A DNA stretch of 64,000 bases from Algibacter miyuki (GTDB lineage Bacteria > Bacteroidota > Bacteroidia > Flavobacteriales > Flavobacteriaceae), in the NCBI RefSeq assembly GCF_042427745.1, contig NZ_JBHMFA010000017.1; one strand, 5' to 3'. The position numbers and the translations under genes were made by a program. The notes below the pieces were generated by a model that worked only from the letters and a program-made list of their open reading frames with translations, did no database searches and was not told the DNA's origin. Below, one piece after another: positions 17,224 through 26,256 of the stretch (its first letter is position 1; each line of letters starts with the position of its first letter).

Positions 17224-18483
17224 CTATGTTTTCTGCTTTTTCTTTTTCGCTGCAGGAAACAATACGTTGTTTAAAATAAGGCGGTACCCTGGTGATGTTG
17301 GGTGCAAATCTAATTCTGTTTTTGGATCGCCAACACGATGCTGATAATCTTCAGGATCATGACCACCATAAAAGGTAAAAAATCCTTTTCCTTTTATACC
17401 ATGTATATATTTTGCTTCACCATTTAGCTTGTTTTCCCCCATCACTAAAACATTCGATTTTATTTCTTCCCGATTGAAGGATGTGGTTTGCCCCATGAAT
17501 CCTTTTACTAAGGCCGTATGGTTTTGGCATAACATCGTTGGAATTGGATCCCATTTTGCTGAAAAATCCATTAGCGAAAAGTAATCGGTAGTTTTAGAAA
17601 TTTGTCGTTTACTCGTCATATCAATAGAAGAAAACTCGTAAGTTGTAGGGTCTCGTTCCAAAATATAATCGGTAAATGCAAAAGTTTTATTGTAATCTAT
17701 TTTGTTTTGATAGCCTGCTTCGCTCCCATCTCCATCGAACATAGGCTCGCAAATATCAACACCATCAGCCGATAATGCGATATCGAAACTATCTGTTGCG
17801 CTACACATGGCAAACATAAATCCGCCACCTACAACATAATCCCTAATTTTTAAAGCCACTGCTCTTTTTTCTTCGGAAACCTTACTGTATCCCAATTTTG
17901 TTGCCAAAGCTTCAGCTGCTTTTTTCTCTGTAATATACCATGGAGCTGCTCTATAAGCACCATAAAACTTACCAAATTGCCCCGTAAAATCCTCGTGATG
18001 TAAATGCAGCCAATCGAATAACAAGAGTCCGTCGTTTAAAACTTCTTCATCATAAACGGTTTCATAAGGAATTTCAGCATAGTTTAAAACCATAGTAACA
18101 GCATCATCCCAAGGTAATTTTCCTTCTGGCGTATAAACCGCAATTTTTGGTGCTTTCTCTAAGACTACGGCTTCCATATTTTGGCTCGGACTACTGATAT
18201 CTTCGAGAATACTTTCCGCTTTATCGTTGGAAATAACGCCAAAGGAAACGCCTCGAATTTGACATTCTCGTTGAATAGCTTCCGTGTCAGGCATTAAAAA
18301 TGAACCGCCTTGATAATTAAGCAACCATTTTACCTTAAGGTTTTTATTGAGCACCCAATAAGTAATACCGTATGCTTTTAAATGATTTTTCTGATTGTCC
18401 ACACCCATTGGAACCAAAATGTAGGATGCGTAGGTTTTACATGCAAAACATATAAATAAAAATGTGATAATTAACTTTTTCAA
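17224..18483 (-). CDS. Exported conserved protein, often labelled asparagine synthetase B
   Basis: A 419-residue protein with an N-terminal signal peptide (about 1-19, ending TYAS). It closely matches a flavobacterial family that databases often call asparagine synthetase B. I see neither the N-terminal Cys2 glutaminase nor the SGGxDS ATP-binding loop of true AsnB, and the protein is exported, so that name is doubtful. Visible blocks: WLHLHHEDFTGQFGKFYG, GGGFMFAMCSATDSFDIAL (Cys227 sits as in a GATase-like nucleophile elbow) and GKGFFTFYGGHDPEDYQHR. The tail is Lys-rich. A GATase/ThuA-like fold is a possible reading; function unknown. Confidence 0.75.
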   Translation of the reverse strand: MKKLIITFLFICFACKTYASYILVPMGVDNQKNHLKAYGITYWVLNKNLKVKWLLNYQGGSFLMPDTEAIQRECQIRGVSFGVISNDKAESILEDISSPSQNMEAVVLEKAPKIAVYTPEGKLPWDDAVTMVLNYAEIPYETVYDEEVLNDGLLLFDWLHLHHEDFTGQFGKFYGAYRAAPWYITEKKAAEALATKLGYSKVSEEKRAVALKIRDYVVGGGFMFAMCSATDSFDIALSADGVDICEPMFDGDGSEAGYQNKIDYNKTFAFTDYILERDPTTYEFSSIDMTSKRQISKTTDYFSLMDFSAKWDPIPTMLCQNHTALVKGFMGQTTSFNREEIKSNVLVMGENKLNGEAKYIHGIKGKGFFTFYGGHDPEDYQHRVGDPKTELDLHPTSPGYRLILNNVLFPAAKKKKQKT

Positions 18484-18504
18484 CTTGTAGATGGCCTAAA
18501 AATA

Positions 18505-18542
18505 ATATCTCAGTTAATTTTTATAAAAACCAACTGAGATAT
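18505..18542 (-). terminator. Terminator downstream of dnaB
   Basis: An 11-base inverted repeat, ATATCTCAGTT against AACTGAGATAT with a 16-base loop, is followed on the minus strand by TATTTTTAG. It lies about 60 bases past the dnaB stop. Confidence 0.65.
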
Positions 18543-18600
18543 AGAATTATATAAGCGAAAGATACTTAATTTTTATGGGAAATAAAATGGTAATTCCTTC

Positions 18601-20142
18601 TTAAAATGGGACTTCGTTATCACTATCATCATTAAAAGAACTACCAAAAGCTTGATCTGGTGTTACTTTAAAATCATCGGCTTTAAAGCTATCATCGTTT
18701 GCAGCAGCATTCATTTTAGAGTGAAATTCGAAAGGTGAATCGAAATCCTCCAAGTTATCGAACTTACCTAAATTACCGATAAATTTCAGTCTAATATTTT
18801 CTAAACCACCATTACGGTGTTTGGCGATAATAAACTCGGCTTGACCTTCGGTTGGAGAGCGTTCATCATCATCCCATTCGTCAATTTTATAGTATTCTGG
18901 TCTGTAAATAAAACTTACAATATCGGCATCTTGCTCAATCGCACCAGATTCACGTAAATCGGAAAGTAACGGACGTTTACTGCCTCCACGTGTTTCCACC
19001 GCACGTGATAACTGCGATAATGCAATTACAGGCACCATTAATTCTTTTGCTAAAGCTTTTAAGTTTCTAGAAATCATCGAGATTTCCTGTTCACGATTTC
19101 CACCATGATTAGAACCACCAGTCATTAATTGCAAATAATCAATCATGATCAATTTAATACCGTGTTGCGACGATAAACGACGTGCTTTTGCTCTTAAATC
19201 GAAAATAGATAGCGAAGGCGTATCATCAATAAATAAGGGCGCTTTTTCTAAACTTTTCACTTTTACGTTAAGCTGTTCCCACTCGTGCTTTTCTAATTTT
19301 CCGGTTCTTAACTTTTCCGAAGACAAACCTGTTTCACTAGAAATTAAACGTGTAATTAACTGTACAGAAGCCATCTCTAATGAGAAAAAGGCTACTGGCA
19401 TATTTTGATCTACAGCAATATTTCGTGCCATAGATAAGGTTAATGCCGTTTTACCCATACCAGGACGTGCGGCTACAATAATTAAATCGGAAGGTTGCCA
19501 TCCTGAAGTTAATTTATCCAATTTGGTAAAGCCTGTTGCAATACCACTTAAACCTTCTTGGTTTGAAATTTCTTCAATTTTCTTTTTCGCCTGAATTACT
19601 AAATCTTGAGCGGTTTCACTCGATTTTTTAATATTTCCTTGGGTAACTTCGTATAATTTTGATTCGGCAGTATCTAGTAAATCAAAAACATCTTTAGTTT
19701 CATCGTAAGCATTTTCAATAATTTCATTCGAAATTTTAATTAAGCTACGCTGAATAAATTTCTGCAAAATAATACGTGCGTGAAACTCAATATGTGCAGA
19801 AGATGATACTTTTTGGGTTAAGGATATGAGGTAAAAATCGCCTCCCGCCTGCTCTAACTTCGCGTTCTTCTTTAACTGCGTAGAAACTGTTAATAAATCG
19901 ACTGGCTCACTATTTTCGAACAAAGTAAAAATAGCTTCAAATATATGTTGGTGGGCTTCTTTATAGAATGCATCGGGCGATAAAATATCAATTACTTCAT
20001 CGACACCTTTTTTATCAATCATCATAGCACCTAAAACAACCTCCTCTAAATCAAGAGCTTGCGGTGGTATTTTTCCTTTTTCAAGGCTGATTATGGTACT
20101 TTTATCGACTTTATATCCCTGAACGGGGTTTGGTTGTTTCAT
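18601..20142 (-). CDS. dnaB: Replicative DNA helicase
   Basis: Unwinds DNA ahead of the replication fork as a hexamer. 513 residues, slightly longer than E. coli DnaB because of an acidic C-terminal tail. The N-terminal domain starts at PPQALDLEEVVLGAMM (about 22-37). The RecA-like motor has Walker A AARPGMGKTALTLS and Walker B IKLIMIDYLQLM, followed by LSQLSRAVE and LSDLRESGAIEQDADIV. No intein is present. A TACTTTCG box lies only five bases before the ATG, so the mRNA might be nearly leaderless; that is a weak inference. Confidence 0.97.
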   Translation of the reverse strand: MKQPNPVQGYKVDKSTIISLEKGKIPPQALDLEEVVLGAMMIDKKGVDEVIDILSPDAFYKEAHQHIFEAIFTLFENSEPVDLLTVSTQLKKNAKLEQAGGDFYLISLTQKVSSSAHIEFHARIILQKFIQRSLIKISNEIIENAYDETKDVFDLLDTAESKLYEVTQGNIKKSSETAQDLVIQAKKKIEEISNQEGLSGIATGFTKLDKLTSGWQPSDLIIVAARPGMGKTALTLSMARNIAVDQNMPVAFFSLEMASVQLITRLISSETGLSSEKLRTGKLEKHEWEQLNVKVKSLEKAPLFIDDTPSLSIFDLRAKARRLSSQHGIKLIMIDYLQLMTGGSNHGGNREQEISMISRNLKALAKELMVPVIALSQLSRAVETRGGSKRPLLSDLRESGAIEQDADIVSFIYRPEYYKIDEWDDDERSPTEGQAEFIIAKHRNGGLENIRLKFIGNLGKFDNLEDFDSPFEFHSKMNAAANDDSFKADDFKVTPDQAFGSSFNDDSDNEVPF

Positions 20143-20255
20143 AACTACGAAAGTAATTAAAATTGAAGTAGGTTTATAGATTTAACGGGTTAGGAATGTT
20201 AACCGTTAGTTAACAATTTAACTGTTAATAACTTAAAAATATTGTGAATAAGCAT

Positions 20256-20290
20256 AAAAAAATCTGAAGTTATACACTTCAGATTTTTTT
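20256..20290 (-). terminator. Terminator downstream of accA
   Basis: Stem AAAAATCTGAAGT against ACTTCAGATTTTT with a short loop and flanking A and T runs, 20 bases beyond the accA stop. Strong in the minus direction. Confidence 0.85.
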
Positions 20291-20309
20291 AAAGTATGTT
20301 TTTTGGTCG

Positions 20310-21263
20310 TTAGTCTTTATAAACACCCATTTGCAAGTATTTATCCATACGTTGTGCCACTAAATCTTTTGGTGATAACTTTTTTAACACCTCAAAATGT
20401 TTTATAATGGCATTGCTAACAGAATTAAAAGTTTTAGTTCTGTCGCGGTGTGCACCTCCAAGAGGTTCTTTTATAATTTCGTCAACTAATTTTAGTTTTT
20501 TCATGTCGGGAGCGGTTAATTTCAAAGCTTCAGCAGCTTGTTCTTTATATTCCCAACTACGCCATAAGATAGACGAGCAAGATTCTGGAGAAATTACAGA
20601 GTACCAAGTATTTTCAAGCATCATAACCACATCTCCAACACCTATACCTAATGCTCCACCAGAAGCTCCTTCACCAACTACAACAGTGATAATAGGCACT
20701 TTTAAGCGTGTCATTTCTAAAATATTTCTAGCAATAGCTTCGCCTTGTCCACGTTCTTCAGCTTCTAATCCTGGGTATGCCCCTGGTGTATCTAAAAGTG
20801 TTACAACAGGAATTCCGAATTTTTCAGCAGATTTCATTAAACGTAAGGCTTTACGATACCCTTCAGGGTTTGCCATTCCGAAGTTTCTATACTGTCTTGT
20901 TTTAGTATTATACCCTTTTTGTTGGCCAATAAACATAAAACTTTGATCGCCGATTTTACCTAAACCACCAATCATGGCTTTATCATCTTTAAAGTTTCTA
21001 TCGCCGTGTAATTCTAAAAATGAATTTCCACAAATAGCTTTAATATAATCTAAAGTATATGGGCGCTCTGGGTGACGTGACATTTGTACACGTTGCCATG
21101 CCGTAAGGTTTTTGTATATATCTTTTTGAGCTTCTTTAAGCTTTTTTTCTATTTGAGCACATGTTTCAGTAACATCTACTTCGCTCTCTTCACCAATAAT
21201 TTTACATTTCTGCAATTGGTCTTCCAGCTCTTTTATTGGAAGTTCAAATTCTAAATATTCCAT
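20310..21263 (-). CDS. accA: Acetyl-CoA carboxylase carboxyltransferase subunit alpha
   Basis: With AccD transfers CO2 from carboxybiotin to acetyl-CoA, giving malonyl-CoA for fatty-acid synthesis. 317 residues, the normal length. The N-terminal coiled helix starts MEYLEFELPIKELEDQL; the crotonase-fold core has RPYTLDYI, LLDTPGAYPGLEAEERGQGE, and VGEGASGGALGIGVGD. A minus-strand TATATTTG box at 21301-21308 lies 38 bases before the start and is a likely -7 element, though no -33 TTG was seen. Its own terminator follows. Confidence 0.97.
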   Translation of the reverse strand: MEYLEFELPIKELEDQLQKCKIIGEESEVDVTETCAQIEKKLKEAQKDIYKNLTAWQRVQMSRHPERPYTLDYIKAICGNSFLELHGDRNFKDDKAMIGGLGKIGDQSFMFIGQQKGYNTKTRQYRNFGMANPEGYRKALRLMKSAEKFGIPVVTLLDTPGAYPGLEAEERGQGEAIARNILEMTRLKVPIITVVVGEGASGGALGIGVGDVVMMLENTWYSVISPESCSSILWRSWEYKEQAAEALKLTAPDMKKLKLVDEIIKEPLGGAHRDRTKTFNSVSNAIIKHFEVLKKLSPKDLVAQRMDKYLQMGVYKD

Positions 21264-21331
21264 AGGAAATTTGTTTTGACTATATTATAAAGTTAGTGCG
21301 CAAATATAAAAACTTTAATTTTCTTAAAGCA

Positions 21332-22228
21332 TTATGTGTGGCTTCTTTTTAGTTTTCTACTATTTTTAAATATGGCGTTTAAAATCACCACTGCAATGAT
21401 CACCATGGCTCCATAATAAAACGATGGGCTCATTTTTTCTTTTTCAGGAAATAAAATTAAGGCTATAATAATGCCATAAACAGGTTCCAAATTATAGGTA
21501 AGTACTACAGTATAAGGACTTATACTTTTCATAATATAAACCGACGCTATAAAAGCATATGCTGTACAAACCGATGCTAAGATAAATAAATACCAAAAAT
21601 CTGAGGTATCTAAGTTAAAAAATTCTTTTGAAAATCCATCTCCAAAAAAGAATATATATATGGTAATAAATAAGACGCCACTAATAAATTCGTAAAATGA
21701 AATGACTGTTGCCGAATGTTTTTTCAAAAAACTTCCATTTAAAACGGCAAATAACGAGGATAAAAAGGCGGAAATAATGCCCAATATAATACCGGTTAAA
21801 TATTGCATTTCACTCTGTGTGATGATGCAAACACCAACAATGGCTAGTATTCCAAATAAAATTTCGTACCATAATATGCGACGCTTATAAACAACGGGCT
21901 CTATGATTGACGCAAAAAATGTTCCTGTTGAAAAAACAGCTAAGGTTGTAGAGACATTAGATGCATCTATGGCTCCGAAAAAAGTAATCCAATGTAAAGC
22001 AATGATGACACCCGCAAAAGAGAGACGTAAAAGTGATTTGGGTGTTACAGTTAATTTCGTTTTGCTAAACAGCACATATATACCCATTAACACTCCTGCC
22101 ATAAGCATTCTAAACCAAACTAAAGGAATGGCCGTTATGCTTATTAACTCGCCTAAAATCGCTGTAAAACCAGCAATTAGCACGAGAATATGTAAATGAA
22201 TATAATCTTTTAGATTAGCGTTTTGCAT
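21332..22228 (-). CDS. EamA/DMT-superfamily transporter
   Basis: A 298-residue integral membrane protein with about ten hydrophobic segments and two EamA repeats, as in drug/metabolite transporters. PLVWFRMLMAG in the first repeat and VVLTYNLEPVYGIIIALILF in the second are typical. The substrate cannot be inferred. Its start overlaps the end of the LptF/G-type permease gene by 14 bases, so the two are translationally coupled. Confidence 0.88.
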   Translation of the reverse strand: MQNANLKDYIHLHILVLIAGFTAILGELISITAIPLVWFRMLMAGVLMGIYVLFSKTKLTVTPKSLLRLSFAGVIIALHWITFFGAIDASNVSTTLAVFSTGTFFASIIEPVVYKRRILWYEILFGILAIVGVCIITQSEMQYLTGIILGIISAFLSSLFAVLNGSFLKKHSATVISFYEFISGVLFITIYIFFFGDGFSKEFFNLDTSDFWYLFILASVCTAYAFIASVYIMKSISPYTVVLTYNLEPVYGIIIALILFPEKEKMSPSFYYGAMVIIAVVILNAIFKNSRKLKRSHT

Positions 22229-23297
22229 TATACAACAGGTAAGCTGCTAAAATACCGAAAAGAATGTTTGGAAACCAAACAGCTATCAATGGGTTAAAAT
22301 CGGATTGCTCGGCCATAACGCCAAATATTTTGTCGAAAAACACAAAAACCATGGCTATACAAATACCTACAGCCAGGTTAACGCCCATACCGCCACGTCG
22401 TTTTTTAGAAGAGACTGCTACCGCAATAATGGTTAGTATAAAGACAGAAACAGGCAAACTCCATTTACGATATAAAACCAGCTTAAAACGGCCCACGTTT
22501 GACGATCCTCTAGATTCCTCCTTGGCTATAAATTGTTTTAAATCACCATACATTTTAGTTTCGGCGGCGTAAATTTCAGGAATTAAATCGTCCACATCAA
22601 ATGACAACAACGTATCTTTTTGTTTTAAAATATCAAGTTCATCATCATTTTCACCAACAATACGTTTCATATAATTAGATAATTGGTAAATGGAGGATGT
22701 ATCAGTTTCTATATATTTAATTTTATCTGCGGAAATTTTATAAACTAGTTTATCATCTTTAAAATGTTCTAGTGTAAAGTTCCTACCAATTTTATTTTTC
22801 ACATCAAAACTACTTACGAAAATAATATCGCTATCGTTAATTTGACGAAATACGTCGGTATTATCAACCTTACTCTGACCTCTTTTTAAATATTTATAAT
22901 TAAAATCGTTAAAGCCTTTACTTGCATTTGGAGCCAAGTATAACCCCAAAAGAATGGATAAAATAGCTACGATTGTAGCGCCAATCATATAAGGTCTAAG
23001 AAATCTTGTAAAGGAAACTCCAGAACTTAAAAAAGCAATAACCTCGGTATTGTTGGCTAATTTTGAGGTAAACCAAATAACGGATAAGAATAAAAATAAC
23101 GGAAATAATAAATGGGCAAAATATATGGTAAAATCTAAAAAGTAAATAAGCACTTCGCCAAAAGGTACATCATTCTCTAAAATTTTTCCGATTTTTTCAG
23201 CTAAATGCACTGTTATTCCGATAGGAATAAACAATAATAACATCATTGAAAATGTAAACAAATAACGTTTTAATATGTACCAATCTAATATTTTCAT
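22215..23297 (-). CDS. LptF/LptG family lipopolysaccharide transport permease
   Basis: A 360-residue YjgP/YjgQ family protein, the membrane part of the LptBFG transporter that lifts lipopolysaccharide from the inner membrane to the Lpt bridge. It opens with MKILDWYILKRYLFTF, has three hydrophobic segments in the first 120 residues, a periplasmic beta-jellyroll domain in the middle and three more segments at the C-terminus. Flavobacteria carry two such genes and sequence alone does not tell LptF from LptG here; the opening LDWYILK is nearer LptG. Confidence 0.88.
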   Translation of the reverse strand: MKILDWYILKRYLFTFSMMLLLFIPIGITVHLAEKIGKILENDVPFGEVLIYFLDFTIYFAHLLFPLFLFLSVIWFTSKLANNTEVIAFLSSGVSFTRFLRPYMIGATIVAILSILLGLYLAPNASKGFNDFNYKYLKRGQSKVDNTDVFRQINDSDIIFVSSFDVKNKIGRNFTLEHFKDDKLVYKISADKIKYIETDTSSIYQLSNYMKRIVGENDDELDILKQKDTLLSFDVDDLIPEIYAAETKMYGDLKQFIAKEESRGSSNVGRFKLVLYRKWSLPVSVFILTIIAVAVSSKKRRGGMGVNLAVGICIAMVFVFFDKIFGVMAEQSDFNPLIAVWFPNILFGILAAYLLYNAKR

Positions 23298-23391
23298 CCT
23301 TTTACTAGCTCACTAAATACGTGGTATTTCAATATTTATAAAGAAAAAGAACGTATTAAAAATAATACTCCTTTTTACATTCATGTTTCTA

Positions 23392-24522
23392 TTATAGTCT
23401 ATTATCCATTTGTTTCACCATTTTCTCTTTCCATTGGTAAAAATCTCCTGCTAATATATGTTTTCTAGCTTCGCGAACCAACCATAAATAAAAACCTAAA
23501 TTATGAATGGTTGCAATTTGTTTTCCTAACAACTCATTTACCGTAAATAAATGACGTAAATAAGCTTTGCTATACTCGGTATCAACAAAAGTTATTCCCA
23601 TCTCGTCGATTGGAGAAAAATCTTCAGCCCATTTCAAATTTTTAATATTGATACTACCATGAGCTGTAAACAACATTCCGTTTCTAGCATTTCGAGTTGG
23701 CATCACACAGTCAAACATATCTACACCTAACGCAATATTTTCTAAAATATTGATTGGTGTACCTACGCCCATTAAATATCTTGGCTTGTCTTCTGGTAAA
23801 ATGGCACAAACTACATCGGTCATAGCATACATTTCTTCCGCAGGTTCCCCTACCGATAAACCACCAATAGCATTACCTACAGCTCCTGAATTTGCAATAT
23901 ATTCAGCCGATTGTTTACGTAAATCCTTATAAGTACTCCCTTGTACAATAGGAAAAAAGGCCTGATCGTATCCGTATTTAAGTGGTGTTTTATCTAAGTG
24001 ATTTATACAACGATCTAACCAACGATGCGTCATGTGCATAGAACGTTTTGCATAATTATAATCGCAAGGATATGGTGTACATTCATCAAAAGCCATAATA
24101 ATATCCGCTCCAATGGTACGTTGAATTTCCATAACATTTTCGGGTGTAAAAGTGTGGTAACTTCCGTCGATATGCGACTTAAACTTAACGCCCTCTTCTT
24201 TTATTTTTCTATTTGCTGAAAGTGAATACACTTGATAGCCTCCAGAATCGGTCAAAATATTGCGATCCCAATTCATAAATTTATGAAGTCCGCCAGCTTT
24301 TTCAAGTACATGCGTTTGTGGACGTAAATATAAATGATACGTATTTCCTAAAATAATATCCGGATTAATATCATCCTTTAATTCTCTCTGGTGCACACCT
24401 TTAACAGTTCCAACAGTTCCAACAGGCATAAAAATAGGGGTTTCAATAACACCATGATCTGTGGTTAACTTTCCAGCTCTAGCTTTGCTTAGAGGATCTT
24501 TTGCTTTTAATTCGAATTTCAT
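23392..24522 (-). CDS. tgt: tRNA-guanine transglycosylase
   Basis: Exchanges guanine 34 for preQ1 in tRNAs with GUN anticodons, a step of queuosine synthesis. 376 residues. Catalytic Asp92 is in LTDSGGYQVYS and the nucleophile Asp271 in MFDCVMPTRNARNG. The zinc motif CxCxxC of E. coli and Zymomonas enzymes is absent: the matching segment is DEMGITFVDTEYSKAYLRHL (about 306-325), with no cysteine, though His340 remains. I believe this is common in Bacteroidota. A full promoter precedes the gene. Confidence 0.95.
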   Translation of the reverse strand: MKFELKAKDPLSKARAGKLTTDHGVIETPIFMPVGTVGTVKGVHQRELKDDINPDIILGNTYHLYLRPQTHVLEKAGGLHKFMNWDRNILTDSGGYQVYSLSANRKIKEEGVKFKSHIDGSYHTFTPENVMEIQRTIGADIIMAFDECTPYPCDYNYAKRSMHMTHRWLDRCINHLDKTPLKYGYDQAFFPIVQGSTYKDLRKQSAEYIANSGAVGNAIGGLSVGEPAEEMYAMTDVVCAILPEDKPRYLMGVGTPINILENIALGVDMFDCVMPTRNARNGMLFTAHGSINIKNLKWAEDFSPIDEMGITFVDTEYSKAYLRHLFTVNELLGKQIATIHNLGFYLWLVREARKHILAGDFYQWKEKMVKQMDNRL

Positions 24523-24543
24523 CTATTTCATTATATCAGTTGG

Positions 24544-24573
24544 CAAAGATAATTAACTAAAAACCGATAACAA
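24544..24573 (-). promoter_or_regulatory. Flavobacterial-type promoter of tgt
   Basis: On the minus strand TTG (complement of 24571-24573), 19 bases, then TATCTTTG (complement of 24544-24551). Exact match to TTG-N(17-23)-TAnnTTTG. The tgt ATG begins 21 bases downstream. Confidence 0.78.
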
Positions 24574-24596
24574 TATTTATCAACAAGGAAATAAAT

Positions 24597-24604
24597 TATC
24601 TTTG
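24597..24604 (+). promoter_or_regulatory. -7 element (TATCTTTG) for the PorT-like gene
   Basis: TATCTTTG lies 44 bases before the ATG at 24649, back to back with the tgt promoter. No TTG at the right distance was seen, so the -33 half is weak. Confidence 0.5.
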
Positions 24605-24648
24605 GCAACGTTTTTGTAAGTATAATTGCAAATCTTAAAACGAACATT

Positions 24649-25233
24649 ATGAAAAATTTATTTTTAATTTTAGTAGTAGCCATTGTTGTCCCATCAGCAG
24701 CTTTTGCTCAATCAGCAAGTGGCATTGGTATCAAAGGTGGTTTAAACTATAATGCCAATGGAAAATATGTGGAATCTATAAATGATAATGCACAAAATCC
24801 TGACAGAAATGTTGGCTATCACATTGGGTTATTTGGGAAAATTGGTGACAAATTATTTTTAAGACCTGAAATAGTTTACACGAAAACAAAAAGTGATTAT
24901 GAGGATGATACATTCAGTATGCAAAAACTTGATGCTCCAATTTTAGTTGGATTAAAGATTTTAGGCCCTGTTAGTGTATTTGCAGGCCCATCATTCCAAT
25001 ATATTTTAGACACTGATTTTGAGGGAATTACTGTAGGAGATATTAAAGATGATTTTTCGGTAGGTCTTAACTTTGGTGTTGGGCTTAACTTTAAAAAAGT
25101 AGGTATCGATTTAAGGTATGAGCGTGGATTTACAGAAAATGAAGGTACCTTTATTGGGAATAACGGAATAAATGGTGGCCGTTTAGACACTCGACCAGAT
25201 CAGCTTATTTTAAGTTTGGCTATTATTTTATAG
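24649..25233 (+). CDS. PorT-family outer-membrane beta-barrel protein
   Basis: A 194-residue protein with a signal peptide (about 1-20, AAFAQ). The mature part starts GIGIKGGLNYN, the usual opening of PorT/OMP_b-brl_2 eight-strand barrels, and continues with alternating hydrophobic strands such as YHIGLFGKIGDKLFLRPEIVYT and a conserved VGLNFGVGLNFKKVGIDLRY. Such small barrels have varied and mostly unknown roles; this is not evidence that it is PorT of the type IX secretion system itself. A strong bidirectional terminator follows. Confidence 0.85.
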   Translation: MKNLFLILVVAIVVPSAAFAQSASGIGIKGGLNYNANGKYVESINDNAQNPDRNVGYHIGLFGKIGDKLFLRPEIVYTKTKSDYEDDTFSMQKLDAPILVGLKILGPVSVFAGPSFQYILDTDFEGITVGDIKDDFSVGLNFGVGLNFKKVGIDLRYERGFTENEGTFIGNNGINGGRLDTRPDQLILSLAIIL

Positions 25234-25250
25234 TCTAAATCATGTAAAAA

Positions 25251-25286
25251 CAAAAAGCCCTAGTAACATATTACTAGGGCTTTTTG
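25251..25286. terminator. Bidirectional terminator
   Basis: A perfect 16-base stem, CAAAAAGCCCTAGTAA against TTACTAGGGCTTTTTG, with a four-base loop, between two convergent genes. Long T runs follow in the plus direction; T runs also flank the minus direction. Confidence 0.92.
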
Positions 25287-25306
25287 TTTGATTTTTTTTT
25301 TTAAGA

Positions 25307-26182
25307 TTATCGTGTTGCTGTACCCGATAAAGTTACTAAAGGGCCTGCTTCCATATTAATTACCGTATGGTTTACAGCATCTGTTGGCACACCATGAGCC
25401 AATGGTTTTAAAGTGAATGGAGCTGCGCTATTATCTGGACTTGGCTCTACAGAAATTACAATTGTTTTTCCTTTTAAATCTGTTGGAAACGTTAATCCTG
25501 TTGGTGCATTTTGAAGAAAATCTTCACCAGGATAACCTGGTCCATTACCAGCATCTCCTTTAAATAATGTTGTTGCAGCATTATCATCTGCAGCAGCTGG
25601 ATCGGTAAAAGTTCCTGTACTTATTGGCGTACCATCAAAAACAACCCATCCTTCGTATTTCCATCCGTCAGATAAAACTGGTAAATCTAAACCTGCTATT
25701 GTAGTTTCAGTTGAATTATCTAAAAACCAAACACCACTTGCTTCGTTGGTTTCATCGTCATCTGTAGGAGTTGCTAAGATGTATTTACCTGTAGCTGTTG
25801 ATAAATCGCCCACAATATTATTTGAGTTTACACTAGCTGAATTTCCTGAAAAATCGCCTGCTAAAATTTTTGTTGCTGCTGGAGCTGGGTCAGAATCTAC
25901 AGCAGGTTCAATAGAAAGCACAAACGTGGTTGCTGCTTCTAATTGATCGGCATCTACCGTAAAAGATTGTGGAAACGTTACTGAAGAAAATGTTCCAGTA
26001 GATACAGGAGAGCCATCTACAATAATCCATCCTTCATAAACAAAACCAGAACCTAGAGCTTCCAATCCGGTAAGGTCTACGGTTAAATCTGCTGTGGTTA
26101 CTTTATTATTATCGTCGTCGTTACTGCAAGAGGTAGCAAAAATTCCTAAGGCTACGCATGCTAAAATTGTTTTTCTAATCAT
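25307..26182 (-). CDS. Lipoprotein with two tandem RskA-like (anti-sigma-K C-terminal-like) domains
   Basis: A 291-residue lipoprotein: GIFATSC-SNDDDNN has the lipobox and the acidic start common in flavobacterial surface lipoproteins. Two copies of one domain are visible: GFVYEGWIIVDGSPVSTGTF near residues 48-68 and GWKYEGWVVFDGTPISTGTF near 171-191, each followed by a VLSIEP/VISVEP strand and a proline/alanine-rich segment. The motif recalls the extracytoplasmic domain of RskA-type anti-sigma factors, but there is no membrane anchor to a cytosolic sigma-binding part. Function unknown. A TACCTTTG box on the minus strand at 26212-26219 may be its -7 element. Confidence 0.7.
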   Translation of the reverse strand: MIRKTILACVALGIFATSCSNDDDNNKVTTADLTVDLTGLEALGSGFVYEGWIIVDGSPVSTGTFSSVTFPQSFTVDADQLEAATTFVLSIEPAVDSDPAPAATKILAGDFSGNSASVNSNNIVGDLSTATGKYILATPTDDDETNEASGVWFLDNSTETTIAGLDLPVLSDGWKYEGWVVFDGTPISTGTFTDPAAADDNAATTLFKGDAGNGPGYPGEDFLQNAPTGLTFPTDLKGKTIVISVEPSPDNSAAPFTLKPLAHGVPTDAVNHTVINMEAGPLVTLSGTATR

Positions 26183-26256
26183 GATCTATTTTTTTAGTGA
26201 TTGTTATACATCAAAGGTATTTCACTAAAAGAATATAAAATGTTAGCCAACTAACA

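Noticed and set aside
20407..20946. 179-residue plus-strand frame opposite accA
   Set aside because: Mirror of a highly conserved gene; Ser/Pro-rich antisense composition.
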